Counted from the stretch's first letter, positions 36,614-46,324 are shown. The stretch is DNA of 64,000 nt from Bodo saltans (GCA_001460835.1 CYKH01001165.1:1-64000), one strand, 5' to 3'. The notes: generated by a model not told the origin, from the sequence alone. Numbers and translations: made by a program.

Positions 36614-38254
36614 ATGTCGGAAAAGACGACTACGAACAACAACAGCCCGGTGCCGTCCGGAACGCGGAGAATGGAAATCCTGACGGAGCAGCTCAACAAT
36701 GACTTGCAAGTGATCACCGCGTCGCGCAACGCTGCTGAGGCTGCCAAGAGGGCGCCGCAGGCGAAATGGACAAACCTCGCTCAGCTTGGTCATTGCACTC
36801 CTCAAGTGCATCACACACCTACCAGCGTGGAGGAAGTGCAACGCACCATCAAAGCTATCCATGCTAAGGGTGAAAAGTGCCGCGTGGCTGGCGATGGTAA
36901 AAGCCCAAACGCGTGTGCCTTCACCAGTGGGCATCTGATTCACACCGAGGAGCTCAGCAGAATCTTCTCCGTCGACAGCACGGCGATGACCATCACGTGC
37001 GAGGGCGGAGCGCTGCTCCGGGACATTCATCGAGTTCTCGATGCGAACGGTCTGATGCTCCGGTGTGTGCCCAGTATTGTGGATATGACGATCGCAGGTG
37101 CGATGGCAACCGCAGCACACAGTAGCGGCATCGGTACGAAGAGTATTTGTGCCTACGTCACGGAAATGGTAGTTGTCAATGGTGAGGGCAACTTGGTGAA
37201 GTTTTCCAAAGAAAAGACGCCAAAGGAGCTTCGCATTGCTGCGTGCCATCTTGGTGCAATGGGCGTCGTGGTACGAGTCACTGTGCAAGCGGAGCGCCGC
37301 AGCACGTGGCGCCTGGTGAGTGATTGCTGCACGGTGCAGAGGATGCACCAAGTCCTGGCGCAACGAGTGATGACGTCAGAGTACTACCGCTTTTGGTGGA
37401 CGCCTCATACGGACTACTGCTACGAAACCTTAGGACGACGATTAACCCCTGCTGACGAAGAGCACCGTGGCGGTGCGTCCCAGGCGGGAAGCGCGAGTGC
37501 CCGTAGTCTTACTAGTGCTGCCACTGAGAAAAGCGATACCCCTGTCGGGAAGATGAAGCGCGTGTTAAAGCTTGTACGTAAGGAAACAACCGACGCATCG
37601 CACCAGCAGCGTTGGGAGGCGGAGCAAAAGTCGCTTACCACGCAAACCATGAGCCTCGTCAAGGGCCTTTGGCTGCGCCACCACACGCTTGAGGCGGCGC
37701 TACTGCTTGGGTGCTACCTGCCACAAGTCATTCCGTTTGTGAACAAAGCTTACCAGAAGATTTTCCTGAACAGCCCGCAGGAATTCTTCGGGTCCGCCGT
37801 TGATGCCTTCACCTTCGACTGCCTCTTCCGTCAGTGGGCGTGTGAGTGGGCCATCGAGGCGCACCGAGCATTAGAGGCATTGGACCTCATCCGACAAATG
37901 ATTCATCAGAATAATATCAAAGCGCACTTTCCAGTGGAATTTCGCTTCTGTGACGAAGAGGATATTTCCTTGTCCCCTAGCGTTGGTCGCAGGACGTGCT
38001 GGATCGGTCTTGTGATGTACCGTCCTCATGGAAAGGACGCCAAAGACACGCTGAGGGTCTATCGATTGTTTTGTGAGCTTATGCAACGCTTAGGTGGTCG
38101 ACCCCACTGGGCGAAATTCTTCAATTGGCGCCGTAACGACATTGCGACATCGTACGGTGGACACTGGCAACGTTGGTTGGAGCTGCGCCAACAAATGGAC
38201 CCCAAGAACACGTTTGTGAATGAATGGCTCAACAACCTCTTAACACAAGACTAA
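36614..38254 (+). CDS. FAD-linked oxidoreductase, aldonolactone oxidase (ALO/GULO) type
   Basis: The 546-residue protein has an N-terminal PCMH-type FAD-binding domain (residues of about 60-240: TSVEEVQRTIKAIH, ITCEGGALLRDIHRVL, IAGAMATAAHSSGIG, HLGAMGVVVRVTV) and a C-terminal ALO domain ending in HWAKFFNW and MDPKNTFVNEWL, both typical of L-gulono-, galactono- and arabinono-lactone oxidases that make ascorbate-type products. In covalently flavinylated members the FAD-linking His sits in a GxGHSP motif; here the matching segment is GDGKSPN, so Lys replaces His and the flavin is probably non-covalent. There is an insertion of about 60 Ser/Lys-rich residues near residues 285-350. The C terminus (LLTQD) is not a peroxisomal PTS1 signal, whereas trypanosome ALO is glycosomal. 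Substrate cannot be set from sequence. Confidence 0.8.
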   Translation: MSEKTTTNNNSPVPSGTRRMEILTEQLNNDLQVITASRNAAEAAKRAPQAKWTNLAQLGHCTPQVHHTPTSVEEVQRTIKAIHAKGEKCRVAGDGKSPNACAFTSGHLIHTEELSRIFSVDSTAMTITCEGGALLRDIHRVLDANGLMLRCVPSIVDMTIAGAMATAAHSSGIGTKSICAYVTEMVVVNGEGNLVKFSKEKTPKELRIAACHLGAMGVVVRVTVQAERRSTWRLVSDCCTVQRMHQVLAQRVMTSEYYRFWWTPHTDYCYETLGRRLTPADEEHRGGASQAGSASARSLTSAATEKSDTPVGKMKRVLKLVRKETTDASHQQRWEAEQKSLTTQTMSLVKGLWLRHHTLEAALLLGCYLPQVIPFVNKAYQKIFLNSPQEFFGSAVDAFTFDCLFRQWACEWAIEAHRALEALDLIRQMIHQNNIKAHFPVEFRFCDEEDISLSPSVGRRTCWIGLVMYRPHGKDAKDTLRVYRLFCELMQRLGGRPHWAKFFNWRRNDIATSYGGHWQRWLELRQQMDPKNTFVNEWLNNLLTQD

Positions 38255-38340
38255 TGAGCTTTTGGCTATATCCTCACAACTCTTCGCCTTTAGATTCAAT
38301 ATATTGCCTCTTATGATTCTACGAGTCTATCTCTCTCCGC

Positions 38341-38370
38341 TACTATTTTTATTTTTTGGTTTTTATGAAG
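38341..38370 (+). promoter_or_regulatory. polypyrimidine tract and probable trans-splice acceptor
   Basis: A T-rich run ends in TATGAAG at 38370, seven bases before the ATG at 38378. Confidence 0.6.
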
Positions 38371-38377
38371 AGCGCGA

Positions 38378-40372
38378 ATGTCTGGGAATCCAATCGCACA
38401 AAGTAGGCGCGAGATGCCCAACAGAGGGCAGGATAACCCATCTGACGACGCTAACGTGTCCCCTCCACAACTATGCCTGTCTTTGTGGGAACTACTTCTT
38501 GTCCAATCACACGGGGATGCGGAAAGGCAAGAACTCCTTGCGGCCTACCGCGCCGTCGAATCCACCGTTGGACTGCCGTCATTGGCACAAAATCTCACTG
38601 TGAGCAAAACGCTTAACATTCGTCGGTTTCTGATGAACTCGTGCATCCGGCGTGCTGCGCTTGACGACGCGTCCATCAACGTAGGGCCTGTTCTCATGAC
38701 TCGAATGAAGGTTGCCAGAAGATTCACCGAGCGATACCGTGCAAAGTTTTTACGCTGGGAGTTTCTCAAGTCCGCCATGATGCACGGTATGCACATCAAC
38801 GGTGTTCTGACAGACGAGGGTGGGGAGGGCAGTGCCGTCTCTCTTCCCCTACGATGTAACAAAGAACCTTGCATCACCTCAGCCACCAATGATGTGGACG
38901 CGGCATGTACGGCCATCTTCAACGCGAGAATGGAACTCCTCTTCTCGAAAGACGCGCTGCATTTGTACGATACACTTTTCCGACAGCTGACATCACGGGG
39001 TGGCATCATCACTCGGCCCGTGTACTTTGCCGTCATGTTGCTATTTATCAAGGCGACATTGGTACATCTTAGCGACGAAGATATCCACAAACTGATAGCA
39101 GCAGATTTTGAAGTGGACTGCGCGGAAGTGCTGAGCTTGATGCAACGAATGAAGTCCTCCGATCCCAAGCGTCGAGCGTCCGTACGGAATTTGTTGGTCG
39201 CGATGCGTAGCAATTCTTTTGGTGGTGGTGGTGATGTCGCGCTTGACGCCAACTCTAGTGAAATGATGGATGCTCGCACATTTCAACGTTTTTGTGGCTC
39301 ACTTGCGTTTGTGTGGCTTGAGGGAACCAATTTCTCGGAATTGTCGCTGTTCATGACATCTTTCAGTCGGTTGCTCCTGACCAAAACGGAATACTTTGAC
39401 TTGGATTTCTGCCAGAAATACTCCCCTCTCAGTTACCTCCCCTCTGCTCGATCTCTGATTCCCAGCGTCGATGGTATCAGCAACGATCGTACATTGGAGA
39501 TTATTCTTCGGTTCGAGACAGTGAAGGCGATATTTATTCGTTTTCCCATGTACACTTCAGCACACGAAGAAGTGCTGAAACTTCATACGCAACGATTTGA
39601 GCAGTGTCTCCTTGCTGGCAGTGCAGCGCCAACGTCGACAACAAAGCGGCGAAAGAAGTCAACGATTGGCCGCGACGGGTTTGCTTTTGGTCTGCGGCCT
39701 TGCGAGGAGTCTAGCAGAGTCAGTCAAGACGAAGAGGTGTCCACAAGGAGCAAAAGTGTCAAGCCTTCCGTGCATCCAGACAAATCTGTCTTGATGATAG
39801 GGAACCGTCCGTCGCTGAGTAGTGACCACCACACCGATGATTCCATGGGAAATTCTTTTGCGTCTGACTTTCTTGTGAAGGTGACCGAGGCTGTCCTCGA
39901 AACCCCTCGACGGATGATCACTAGAAATGCACGAGGTGTTGTGCCGCTTGATGTTGCGCAAAACTGTCGCCATGCATCTGACGCCCCAACTGTTCGCCAA
40001 GTTCAGTACAAATCGTACCGTGTGGCGCCACAGTCATGTCATGTCCCACGTGATTTGTTTTCGTCGAGGTTGGGTGGTAGCACTGCACATCGTGAGTTAC
40101 CTAAAGTGATGCAACATCACTACGTCGGCAAGGCTGGCACGTTTGAAATGAAACGACGTGTCGGAACGAATATCTACATGGACAGGTTGGGTGAGGCGAT
40201 GAAGGCACAAGCTAGTGCGTCGTTGAACGCCCCATCGAGGCTGTTACCAGAGTTGCGGCCTCAGCGCTTTCTTCAAGAGGATCGAACACGTGCTGCATCA
40301 TCGATGTTTACATACGACTTAGGCCTTGACCAACTTCTGTCAACGTACGATCGATCAAGGACGCCGTGGTAG
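38378..40372 (+). CDS. hypothetical protein, 664 residues
   Basis: I do not recognise this protein. Residues of about 25-400 are mainly helical and look globular, with segments such as YDTLFRQLTSRGGII, YFAVMLLFIKATLVHLSDEDI and ADFEVDCAEVLSLMQRM; their spacing is vaguely EF-hand-like, but the acidic calcium loops are not convincing. Residues of about 410-520 are Ser/Lys-rich and probably disordered. The C-terminal 140 residues have patches of charge and aromatic residues (HHYVGKAGTFEMKRR). No signal peptide or membrane segment. Start 38378 is the first ATG after the acceptor. Confidence 0.75.
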   Translation: MSGNPIAQSRREMPNRGQDNPSDDANVSPPQLCLSLWELLLVQSHGDAERQELLAAYRAVESTVGLPSLAQNLTVSKTLNIRRFLMNSCIRRAALDDASINVGPVLMTRMKVARRFTERYRAKFLRWEFLKSAMMHGMHINGVLTDEGGEGSAVSLPLRCNKEPCITSATNDVDAACTAIFNARMELLFSKDALHLYDTLFRQLTSRGGIITRPVYFAVMLLFIKATLVHLSDEDIHKLIAADFEVDCAEVLSLMQRMKSSDPKRRASVRNLLVAMRSNSFGGGGDVALDANSSEMMDARTFQRFCGSLAFVWLEGTNFSELSLFMTSFSRLLLTKTEYFDLDFCQKYSPLSYLPSARSLIPSVDGISNDRTLEIILRFETVKAIFIRFPMYTSAHEEVLKLHTQRFEQCLLAGSAAPTSTTKRRKKSTIGRDGFAFGLRPCEESSRVSQDEEVSTRSKSVKPSVHPDKSVLMIGNRPSLSSDHHTDDSMGNSFASDFLVKVTEAVLETPRRMITRNARGVVPLDVAQNCRHASDAPTVRQVQYKSYRVAPQSCHVPRDLFSSRLGGSTAHRELPKVMQHHYVGKAGTFEMKRRVGTNIYMDRLGEAMKAQASASLNAPSRLLPELRPQRFLQEDRTRAASSMFTYDLGLDQLLSTYDRSRTPW

Positions 40373-40449
40373 CACTCAACGTGTACATTATGAATCATTT
40401 TTTGTCGCATCACTCGCAAGGTTGTCAATGTTTTGCTCTTTCTCACCTT

Positions 40450-40500
40450 ACTTTCGTGTTGTTTTTTTTTTTTTTGCTTACTTACGTGAGCCTCAATCAG
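40450..40500 (+). promoter_or_regulatory. long T tract and probable trans-splice acceptors
   Basis: A run of about fifteen T (about 40462-40475) is followed by ACGTGAG (40490) and AATCAG (40500), before the ATG at 40510. Either AG could be the acceptor. Confidence 0.6.
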
Positions 40501-40509
40501 ATCAACCGA

Positions 40510-41980
40510 ATGTCGGCAGCCTCGCTTTATCTTGACCTTGCGAACGCTGTGTCGGCATTTCCGCCAGCATCCAAAACGAGTGCTGTGGTCGACTACGCAA
40601 CTCTGTTTGAGCTCGTCACGCCGAATGCATCGAACAGCGAGCGAGAGAGATTTTTGGAGTACGTCAAGGAAAAGAAACAAAGTGCGCTTGGAGGCCTTGA
40701 AAAGGCAGTGGAAATCGTTGCTGGGCGTGTGAGTGGTTTCGACTTCTTTGGCGTGACGCTGCCCCACTTGTGTGAAACAGTTCGCAACATTCCTCTCATC
40801 TTCAATGGCGATGCGAAAGTGAAGATTCTGCGGAAAGGGGAACCAGGGAAACTGACATTATCACGGGTGCAAGCGCATGCACTCTTGGCCGCAAGTTTTT
40901 TTCCAGTCGATCCCTGAGATTGATGACGGCTCGGGACGCCGTGATAGCACATTTGGCAACATATCATGGACTAAATTGCAATTTGAATCCAGAGCCGTCG
41001 TAGGTGTTCATCGACTGGCGTGTTTGTTGACCTATTTTCACATGGTAGCAGTTCAGGCCTCGACGCAACCATCTGCGCCCACCTCAGAAGCTGCTGTGTC
41101 TTCTTTGCGCGGTGCGATCGAGGAGCTTACTGCCAAGGATGATCCTTTTATTGTGTTTGAGCGTGTGTGCAGGGGCGATTTGATACCCTCGTTTGGTGAT
41201 TTAGAGCGCATGACTGAAGTTCCGGTGATTGCGACGTTTGATCAACCAGCTCTTATTGTGACGTCCACCACACGCATTGAGGACGTGGCCTCTGCCGACG
41301 CGATTGTTGACTTTGCCAACAAGCAAGTACAGATTGGGTGCATTATCGCCTCTGCGACCCAGGAAGAGATCATGTTCTCCATCATCCCCGAAGCGATGAT
41401 TGCTGTGCTCGTGTTCGAGGAACTGAACGACGACGAAGCAGGCCTCATTCATGGAGCGCGACGGTTTTGCAACTACACTGGGTACTACCACAGCTTCCGG
41501 TACGACGGCCCTTGTGCCCTCCATGATGACACGGCAGGCCAACCCCCAACTATTGTCATCATCGACGCCCTGGAGAACCGCGGCAACTTACAATTTGAAG
41601 ACGATCCGTTCAAGCGTGACGTGGCAAAAGCGTTGATGGGCTTCCTCGGTGTACGAAAAGTGAGACGCTCTCCTCACTCCTCTGCAGAAGAGAGCCTTGT
41701 GCCTGTAGTGGCCACGGGCGGCTGGGGATGCGGGATTTTCTGCGGGGATCAGACGTTGAAATTTTTACAGCAGCTCATTGCTGCATCCCTCGCAAAGTGC
41801 AAACTGATCTACTGCACTTTTGGTTCCCAGGAACGTGAGCATTCCTTCAAAATGATTGCGCATCGCCTCCAATCACGGAACATCACGGTGGCAACGGTTG
41901 CCGCTTGGGTCCGAGAGTACATGGCTGAGGTCACCGACGAAAGCGATTTTGAATTATTCGTGCTCAGCAAGTTGAAGTAG
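40510..41980 (+). CDS. PARG: poly(ADP-ribose) glycohydrolase (PARG), split by a T-run frame change
   Basis: PARG removes poly(ADP-ribose) chains from proteins. The first frame (40510-40917) carries the N-terminal PARG helical segment (TLPHLCETVRNIPLIF, RVQAHALLAASFF). The second frame (to 41980) carries the macrodomain-like catalytic part: VDFANK, then TQEEIMFSIIPE with the catalytic Glu pair, and the C-terminal GGWGCGIFCGDQTLKFLQQL block. The switch falls in a run of seven T at 40896-40902; with six T the gene would be one 489-residue frame (AASFF then QSIPEIDDG). The family signature is GGG-X6-8-QEE, but here the Gly-rich loop reads QIG (KQVQIGCII), so ADP-ribose diphosphate binding may be altered. 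Length is close to the catalytic core of animal PARG. The split is more likely a homopolymer sequence error than a dead gene, because the downstream part is well conserved. Confidence 0.85.
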
Positions 41981-42084
41981 ACGGAGCGATTTTTCTTTTT
42001 GCACGATTGCTTTTGCTGCTGATTTATTGAATAAGTGTCATGGGCTAAACTCGACAGCTATGAGGTTCCTTCTACGCTTCTCGT

Positions 42085-42124
42085 GTTCTCTTGTTGCAAC
42101 TATTTTTTGACATTCCCACCGTAG
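42085..42124 (+). promoter_or_regulatory. polypyrimidine tract and probable trans-splice acceptor
   Basis: CTCGTGTTCTCTTGTTGC then ATTTTTTGACATTCCCACC leads to GTAG at 42124, six bases before the ATG at 42131. Confidence 0.65.
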
Positions 42125-42130
42125 TTCGAG

Positions 42131-44809
42131 ATGGCTGAGCCAGTGTTTAAGGGAACACTTCTGTTGCTGCAGAATCGTACCCGTCGTGACCCAGACTCCT
42201 ACCGCGAGGAGTTTGCGGCGCAGTTGGAGCACTTTGATGCACTGACAAAGACCATCGCCTCAAACCCCCAACAACAGGCCAACCCGCAATACATCGCCGT
42301 GATGAACTACGTCTGCCACGTCTCACACTGCTACCCAAAGCAGGTGAAGCACGTCGGTGAAGTCATTGTGCGCATCTTGCAAACCACCAAAGGCTCGTTG
42401 GACGTCGAGACCCGAGAATGCTTCGTGAAGAACTTGATGTTGCTACGCGCCAAGGATTTGATTGCACCTGAGACTACGCTGCCTGTATTCTTCGAGCTGC
42501 TTCAATTACGCGACAAAGTGCTTCGTAAAATGATTCTCTCCCACATTGTCGGCGATGTGCGAAAGGCGAATCTCCCCGGAACAAAGAACGGTCCATCCAT
42601 CAACAAGAAAGTTCAAAACTTCCTCTTCAAGATCATGGAAGAAGATGATGCTGTGCAGGCACGATGCGCTATGCTGGTCATGATTGACCTTTACCGTCGT
42701 AACGTGTGGTGCGACGAGCGTACCGTGCAGGTGTTGACCACTTCATGCTTCTCGAAGCACACGACCATTCTGCGAACGTCGCTGCGATTTTTCCTGATGC
42801 AAATGCCCAAGATTTCGTCGATTGACGACTCATCAGATGACGAGGAGCGTGATCCCGGTCGTGAGATTTCCAAGATGAAGCAGAAGCTGAAAATTGTGAA
42901 GAAGACCAAGTACCGTGAGCGCGTTCTTGATCGCCGAGTGAAGGCGTCCCTTCGGAAATACAACAAGGAGCTCAAGGCAGAGGAGGCTGTCGCCAAAGCG
43001 TACGTTGACCCAGTCCGTCTGCTGCGTGACCCTCATCAGTTTACGGAACTGTTGTTGAACAAATTGCAACGAACGTCGGAGCGCTTCGAAGTTCGTATTC
43101 TCTTTCTCAACGTCATTGCACGAGTGGTGTGCGAGCATCAAGTGGTCGTACTGTCACTTTACAGTTTCCTAGAGCGCTACATGGAGCCCTCTCAGCTTCA
43201 CTCCACTCAGTTGTTGGCACTTGCGTCAATGTGCGTGCACCGAGGGGTCACCCCAGAGGCTGTAGAGCCGCTCGTCAACGCGATTGCGAATCACTTTGTG
43301 ACCGACCGGTCAACCGCCGACGCCATTACAATTGGTATCAACACCATCCGCGAGATTTGCAAGCGTCAGCCCCTTGCCATGAATGCGCCGCTGCTTTCCG
43401 ATTTAGCAGAGTACCGCAATCAACGAGGCGATCGTGGCGTGATGATGGCTGCTCGCTCTATTATCCAACTGTACCGTGAAGTCCAGCCAGACTTGCTGCC
43501 AGCGAAGTTACGCAGCGGCAAGAACGGCCCAACGGACGATGCGGCCCCAATACGATTCGGACAGTCCTCCACACTCTATGAGATTCCAGGGCTGGAGCTC
43601 TTGATGCAACCTGAGCTTCCTCCTGGCGACAATGAAAGCAGCAGCGGATCGGAGATTCACATCAGTGATAGCGACGATGACAGCGACGATGGCGACTGGG
43701 AGATGGAGTCGCTCGGCTCAAGCGACGAAGAGGAAGACGACGAAGACTTCATCAACGTAGATGAGGAGTGCCCTCAGCTAGTGCCCGCACGACCCTCCCA
43801 ACAGCTGCCTGCTGCCCAAGTAAAGGCGTCAGCGCCTGCTAAAGGGAAGCCGAAGTCGTCCGCAGTCGCTGTTGCCACGGAAGACGATATTTGGCTGGAC
43901 GACGATGCTGAAGAAGCAAAGCCGCGAAAAGCCAAGAAAGAAGCTGCCGGTGCACCTCCCACGAAGAAACTGCGTGCGGAGGCCGCCGCACCAGCTCCAT
44001 CGTCGTCTGACGAGGACGAAGACGAAGATGACGACGAAGAAGCAGATGACGAAGAATCTGACGAGGAACTCGAAGAGGAGCTTGACGAAGAGTTTTCCGA
44101 AGAAGACGAGGAAAGCGATGACGATGAAGACGAGAGCAGCGGTGGCTGGGAAGAAGTCTCTGAGGCATCGTCGGCTGAAGACGATGAAGAGGTCGAAGCA
44201 GCAAAGGGTGGCAAGTCGTTGGCCGAAGCGATGGCTGCTCACAGCAACGAAGAATGGTACGTGGATGCCGACCGTCAATCTGCCACGAGCAGCAAGAAGA
44301 GTCACAGCGCTGCTTCTGCAACGTCGTCGGCAACATCAACGTCGTCCCTTGGCGCAATCCGTTTGCTAACAGATGAAGACTTTGAAAAGATTCGGAAACT
44401 TCAGCAACAAGGTGGAAGCCACCTTTCCCTTCGTGGAAAGGATAAGGACAGACAAGCCCGCGCTGAGCGGAGAAGTAAGCTCATTCACGGCATCTCCTCG
44501 GACCTTCAGGCCCATGATATTGAACAGTTCACCGTGAAGAAGCGCAGTGAGGACAAGGAGGAAAAGATCTTGAAGGCCCAAGAACTCCGCTCAGCTGCTT
44601 CGAAGTTCGATATTCGCCGAAAAAAGAAGTCGAAGCTTCACTCCACCCACGGAGAGCACTCCAAGCGTGGAAAGCTTTTCCAGATGACCAAGCGTAGCCA
44701 ACGTGTTGCCGATAAGTTGAAGCGCTCCGTTGAAGAGCGTGGCGACCGCAAGAAGGACATGAAGAAGAAGGATATCAAGTTCCGCATTAAGCGTGGCTGG
44801 AAGGCGTAG
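42131..44809 (+). CDS. SDA1: SDA1 homologue, 60S ribosome biogenesis
   Basis: Homologue of yeast Sda1/human SDAD1, a nucleolar and nuclear factor for assembly and export of pre-60S subunits. The 892-residue protein matches the family along its length: HEAT-like N-terminal repeats with the hallmark SHCYPKQ, FVKNLMLLRAKDLI, LRKMILSHIV and DLYRRNVWCDERTV, then the DPHQFTELLLNKL and RFEVRILFLNVIARV blocks, VTDRSTADAITIGINTIREI and the MMAARSIIQLYREVQPDLLP block. A large acidic region (about 43630-44210, residues 500-695) with many SDDE runs follows. The C terminus is basic and fits the conserved family tail (HGEHSKRGKLFQMTKRSQ, ending RIKRGWKA). It is longer than the human protein (about 690 residues), mainly in the acidic region. 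Start 42131 follows the acceptor. Confidence 0.95.
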   Translation: MAEPVFKGTLLLLQNRTRRDPDSYREEFAAQLEHFDALTKTIASNPQQQANPQYIAVMNYVCHVSHCYPKQVKHVGEVIVRILQTTKGSLDVETRECFVKNLMLLRAKDLIAPETTLPVFFELLQLRDKVLRKMILSHIVGDVRKANLPGTKNGPSINKKVQNFLFKIMEEDDAVQARCAMLVMIDLYRRNVWCDERTVQVLTTSCFSKHTTILRTSLRFFLMQMPKISSIDDSSDDEERDPGREISKMKQKLKIVKKTKYRERVLDRRVKASLRKYNKELKAEEAVAKAYVDPVRLLRDPHQFTELLLNKLQRTSERFEVRILFLNVIARVVCEHQVVVLSLYSFLERYMEPSQLHSTQLLALASMCVHRGVTPEAVEPLVNAIANHFVTDRSTADAITIGINTIREICKRQPLAMNAPLLSDLAEYRNQRGDRGVMMAARSIIQLYREVQPDLLPAKLRSGKNGPTDDAAPIRFGQSSTLYEIPGLELLMQPELPPGDNESSSGSEIHISDSDDDSDDGDWEMESLGSSDEEEDDEDFINVDEECPQLVPARPSQQLPAAQVKASAPAKGKPKSSAVAVATEDDIWLDDDAEEAKPRKAKKEAAGAPPTKKLRAEAAAPAPSSSDEDEDEDDDEEADDEESDEELEEELDEEFSEEDEESDDDEDESSGGWEEVSEASSAEDDEEVEAAKGGKSLAEAMAAHSNEEWYVDADRQSATSSKKSHSAASATSSATSTSSLGAIRLLTDEDFEKIRKLQQQGGSHLSLRGKDKDRQARAERRSKLIHGISSDLQAHDIEQFTVKKRSEDKEEKILKAQELRSAASKFDIRRKKKSKLHSTHGEHSKRGKLFQMTKRSQRVADKLKRSVEERGDRKKDMKKKDIKFRIKRGWKA

Positions 44810-44990
44810 TATCGAAAATGGGTACTTGGTGTTGTTAACATTAAATTCGAGCCGCATATTATTAATTGAGAAACATTTCCTGTCTAATCGATGCATGGTG
44901 CGAATGAGATCTATCCATCACTCGTGACCATCAATTTACAAGTGTGCTCCTCGTTGAACTTGAAAGGCAACATACATTCAAACCACAATT

Positions 44991-45380
44991 ATGGATTTGG
45001 CACGAGCGTTTCTCCCAAACGCCAAAGAGGCGGGCTTTGATCCCTTCCCAATGGCAGTCAAAGATCGTGACACTGCTACGACGCTCTCACCGATCTCAGC
45101 GTTTCAACGCTTCTCGCGCTGCTGCCGTGCAGCGATGAACAGAACTATTGTTGGTTTTTGCGACCCTTCGTTGTACCAGTGCAAAGATGAGGCCGCATTG
45201 TACTTTTCTGCCCTCTCCGGAGATAAGAGTGCGGCGTTATCACTTGGAGCGTTGCAGCGACAAGAGTTCGATCCCTCTGCGCTTCCGTGGAAGAGCAAGC
45301 CAGCGTATTTGGCGCACCTGGAAAGCCAGAAAAGACTAGGGACAACAGCTGCACATGGCCAGTCTCTCACTGGGCCATAA
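44991..45380 (+). CDS. small protein, unknown
   Basis: The 129-residue frame starts with a good ATG context and sits in a 680-bp gap between two firm genes, in the same direction. It contains a central segment with spaced Cys residues (RCCRAAMN, FCDPSLYQC) and Ser/Ala-rich stretches. No known motif, signal peptide or membrane segment. Upstream pyrimidine content is moderate, with AGs at about 44940 and 44966. I cannot name a family; the gene is likely real because of its position and length. Confidence 0.6.
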   Translation: MDLARAFLPNAKEAGFDPFPMAVKDRDTATTLSPISAFQRFSRCCRAAMNRTIVGFCDPSLYQCKDEAALYFSALSGDKSAALSLGALQRQEFDPSALPWKSKPAYLAHLESQKRLGTTAAHGQSLTGP

Positions 45381-45436
45381 CTCACAACAGGGGTTGGAAA
45401 CGTAATCGCCGTTGCTAATCTGATTTCATTCGAGTT

Positions 45437-45474
45437 GTCTCCTTTCATTACTTTTTCCTTTCGTTGCATCTAAG
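45437..45474 (+). promoter_or_regulatory. polypyrimidine tract and probable trans-splice acceptor
   Basis: A T/C-rich stretch ends at CATCTAAG (45474); the first ATG after it is at 45490. Confidence 0.65.
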
Positions 45475-45489
45475 TGAAGGATATTTGCT

Positions 45490-46188
45490 ATGGCCGCCGT
45501 TCCAGCGATTCAAACTCGTATTGACGAGCTCCAGAACTCGTTCCACGATAAAGTTGATGACGTTATGAGTGAGCGCGACCTGAAGCGCAACGACATCTAC
45601 GCGGCTCGCACGAAGGTCCTAAAGGAGAAGGGTCCAAAGAACTTTTGGGCGTTGGTGATTCAGTCGCACGAAGATGTAGCTATGGAGCTTATGGGCCCCT
45701 ACGACGCAACCATCCTTGATTCTCTTGAGGACTTGAATGTTGAGTTCACCCAAGACGGATACAAGCTTACCATTAAATTTGGTCGCAATGACTTTTTTGA
45801 GGAGAAGGAGCTCTGGGCCGAAGATGTCGACGGAGACATGAAATTCTCTGGAATTTCCTGGAAGGACGGAAAGGGTCCGTTGACCGAAGCGGAGGAGGAG
45901 CAGGCAAGTGCAAGCAAGTCTGGCACAAAGCGTGAGCGCGATGACCGTGGTCCCTCCCTCTTTGAAGTCTTTGCAGAAATGGCCCCTCACCCTGAAGAAG
46001 ATGAGGAGCTCGAGGAGGAAGACGACGAAGAAATTGAGGAGCTCGTGGGTGAGTGGGAGGAGGACCTTGAGGACCGCAAGGAGGTACTTGGATGCCTCGT
46101 CGATGAAATTTGGGCCGACCCAGCGTCCGTCCTCGCCAAGCTCCCAACGGGCAAGTGCGCTGAGGGCTGCACCCACTCCCACCATTGA
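45490..46188 (+). CDS. NAP-family histone chaperone
   Basis: Nucleosome assembly protein (NAP/SET) family, which binds H2A-H2B and acts in chromatin assembly. The 232-residue protein has the N-terminal dimerisation helix (about residues 5-45), then the NAP core: NFWALVIQSHEDVA, LDSLEDLNVEF, YKLTIKFGRNDFF and KELWAEDVDG, followed by a Lys/Arg patch (SGTKRERDD) and FEVFAEMAPH. The acidic run typical of the family lies at about residues 160-200. It is shorter than yeast Nap1 (417 residues), closer to SET-like or short kinetoplastid NAPs. The last 35 residues are unusual for the family, ending CAEGCTHSHH, a Cys/His cluster that could bind metal. Start follows a strong acceptor. Confidence 0.9.
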   Translation: MAAVPAIQTRIDELQNSFHDKVDDVMSERDLKRNDIYAARTKVLKEKGPKNFWALVIQSHEDVAMELMGPYDATILDSLEDLNVEFTQDGYKLTIKFGRNDFFEEKELWAEDVDGDMKFSGISWKDGKGPLTEAEEEQASASKSGTKRERDDRGPSLFEVFAEMAPHPEEDEELEEEDDEEIEELVGEWEEDLEDRKEVLGCLVDEIWADPASVLAKLPTGKCAEGCTHSHH

Positions 46189-46324
46189 TACTGAGACACT
46201 GTCGTTTAAACATTTAATGCTTTCTGTGTGACTGTATTGTCCTTGAAAACGAATTCTCGTGTGTCTGACAATTGATTCTTCCTTCGTTGTTGATCAAAAG
46301 TTGTAGAAACGATACGAGCTCGAT

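Noticed and set aside
38378-40372. EF-hand calcium-binding protein
   Set aside because: Some spacing is suggestive, but no loop has the needed acidic pattern.
43774-44357. Long - strand frames opposite the SDA1 acidic region
   Set aside because: They are Ser-rich or low-complexity antisense translations of GAC/GAA runs.
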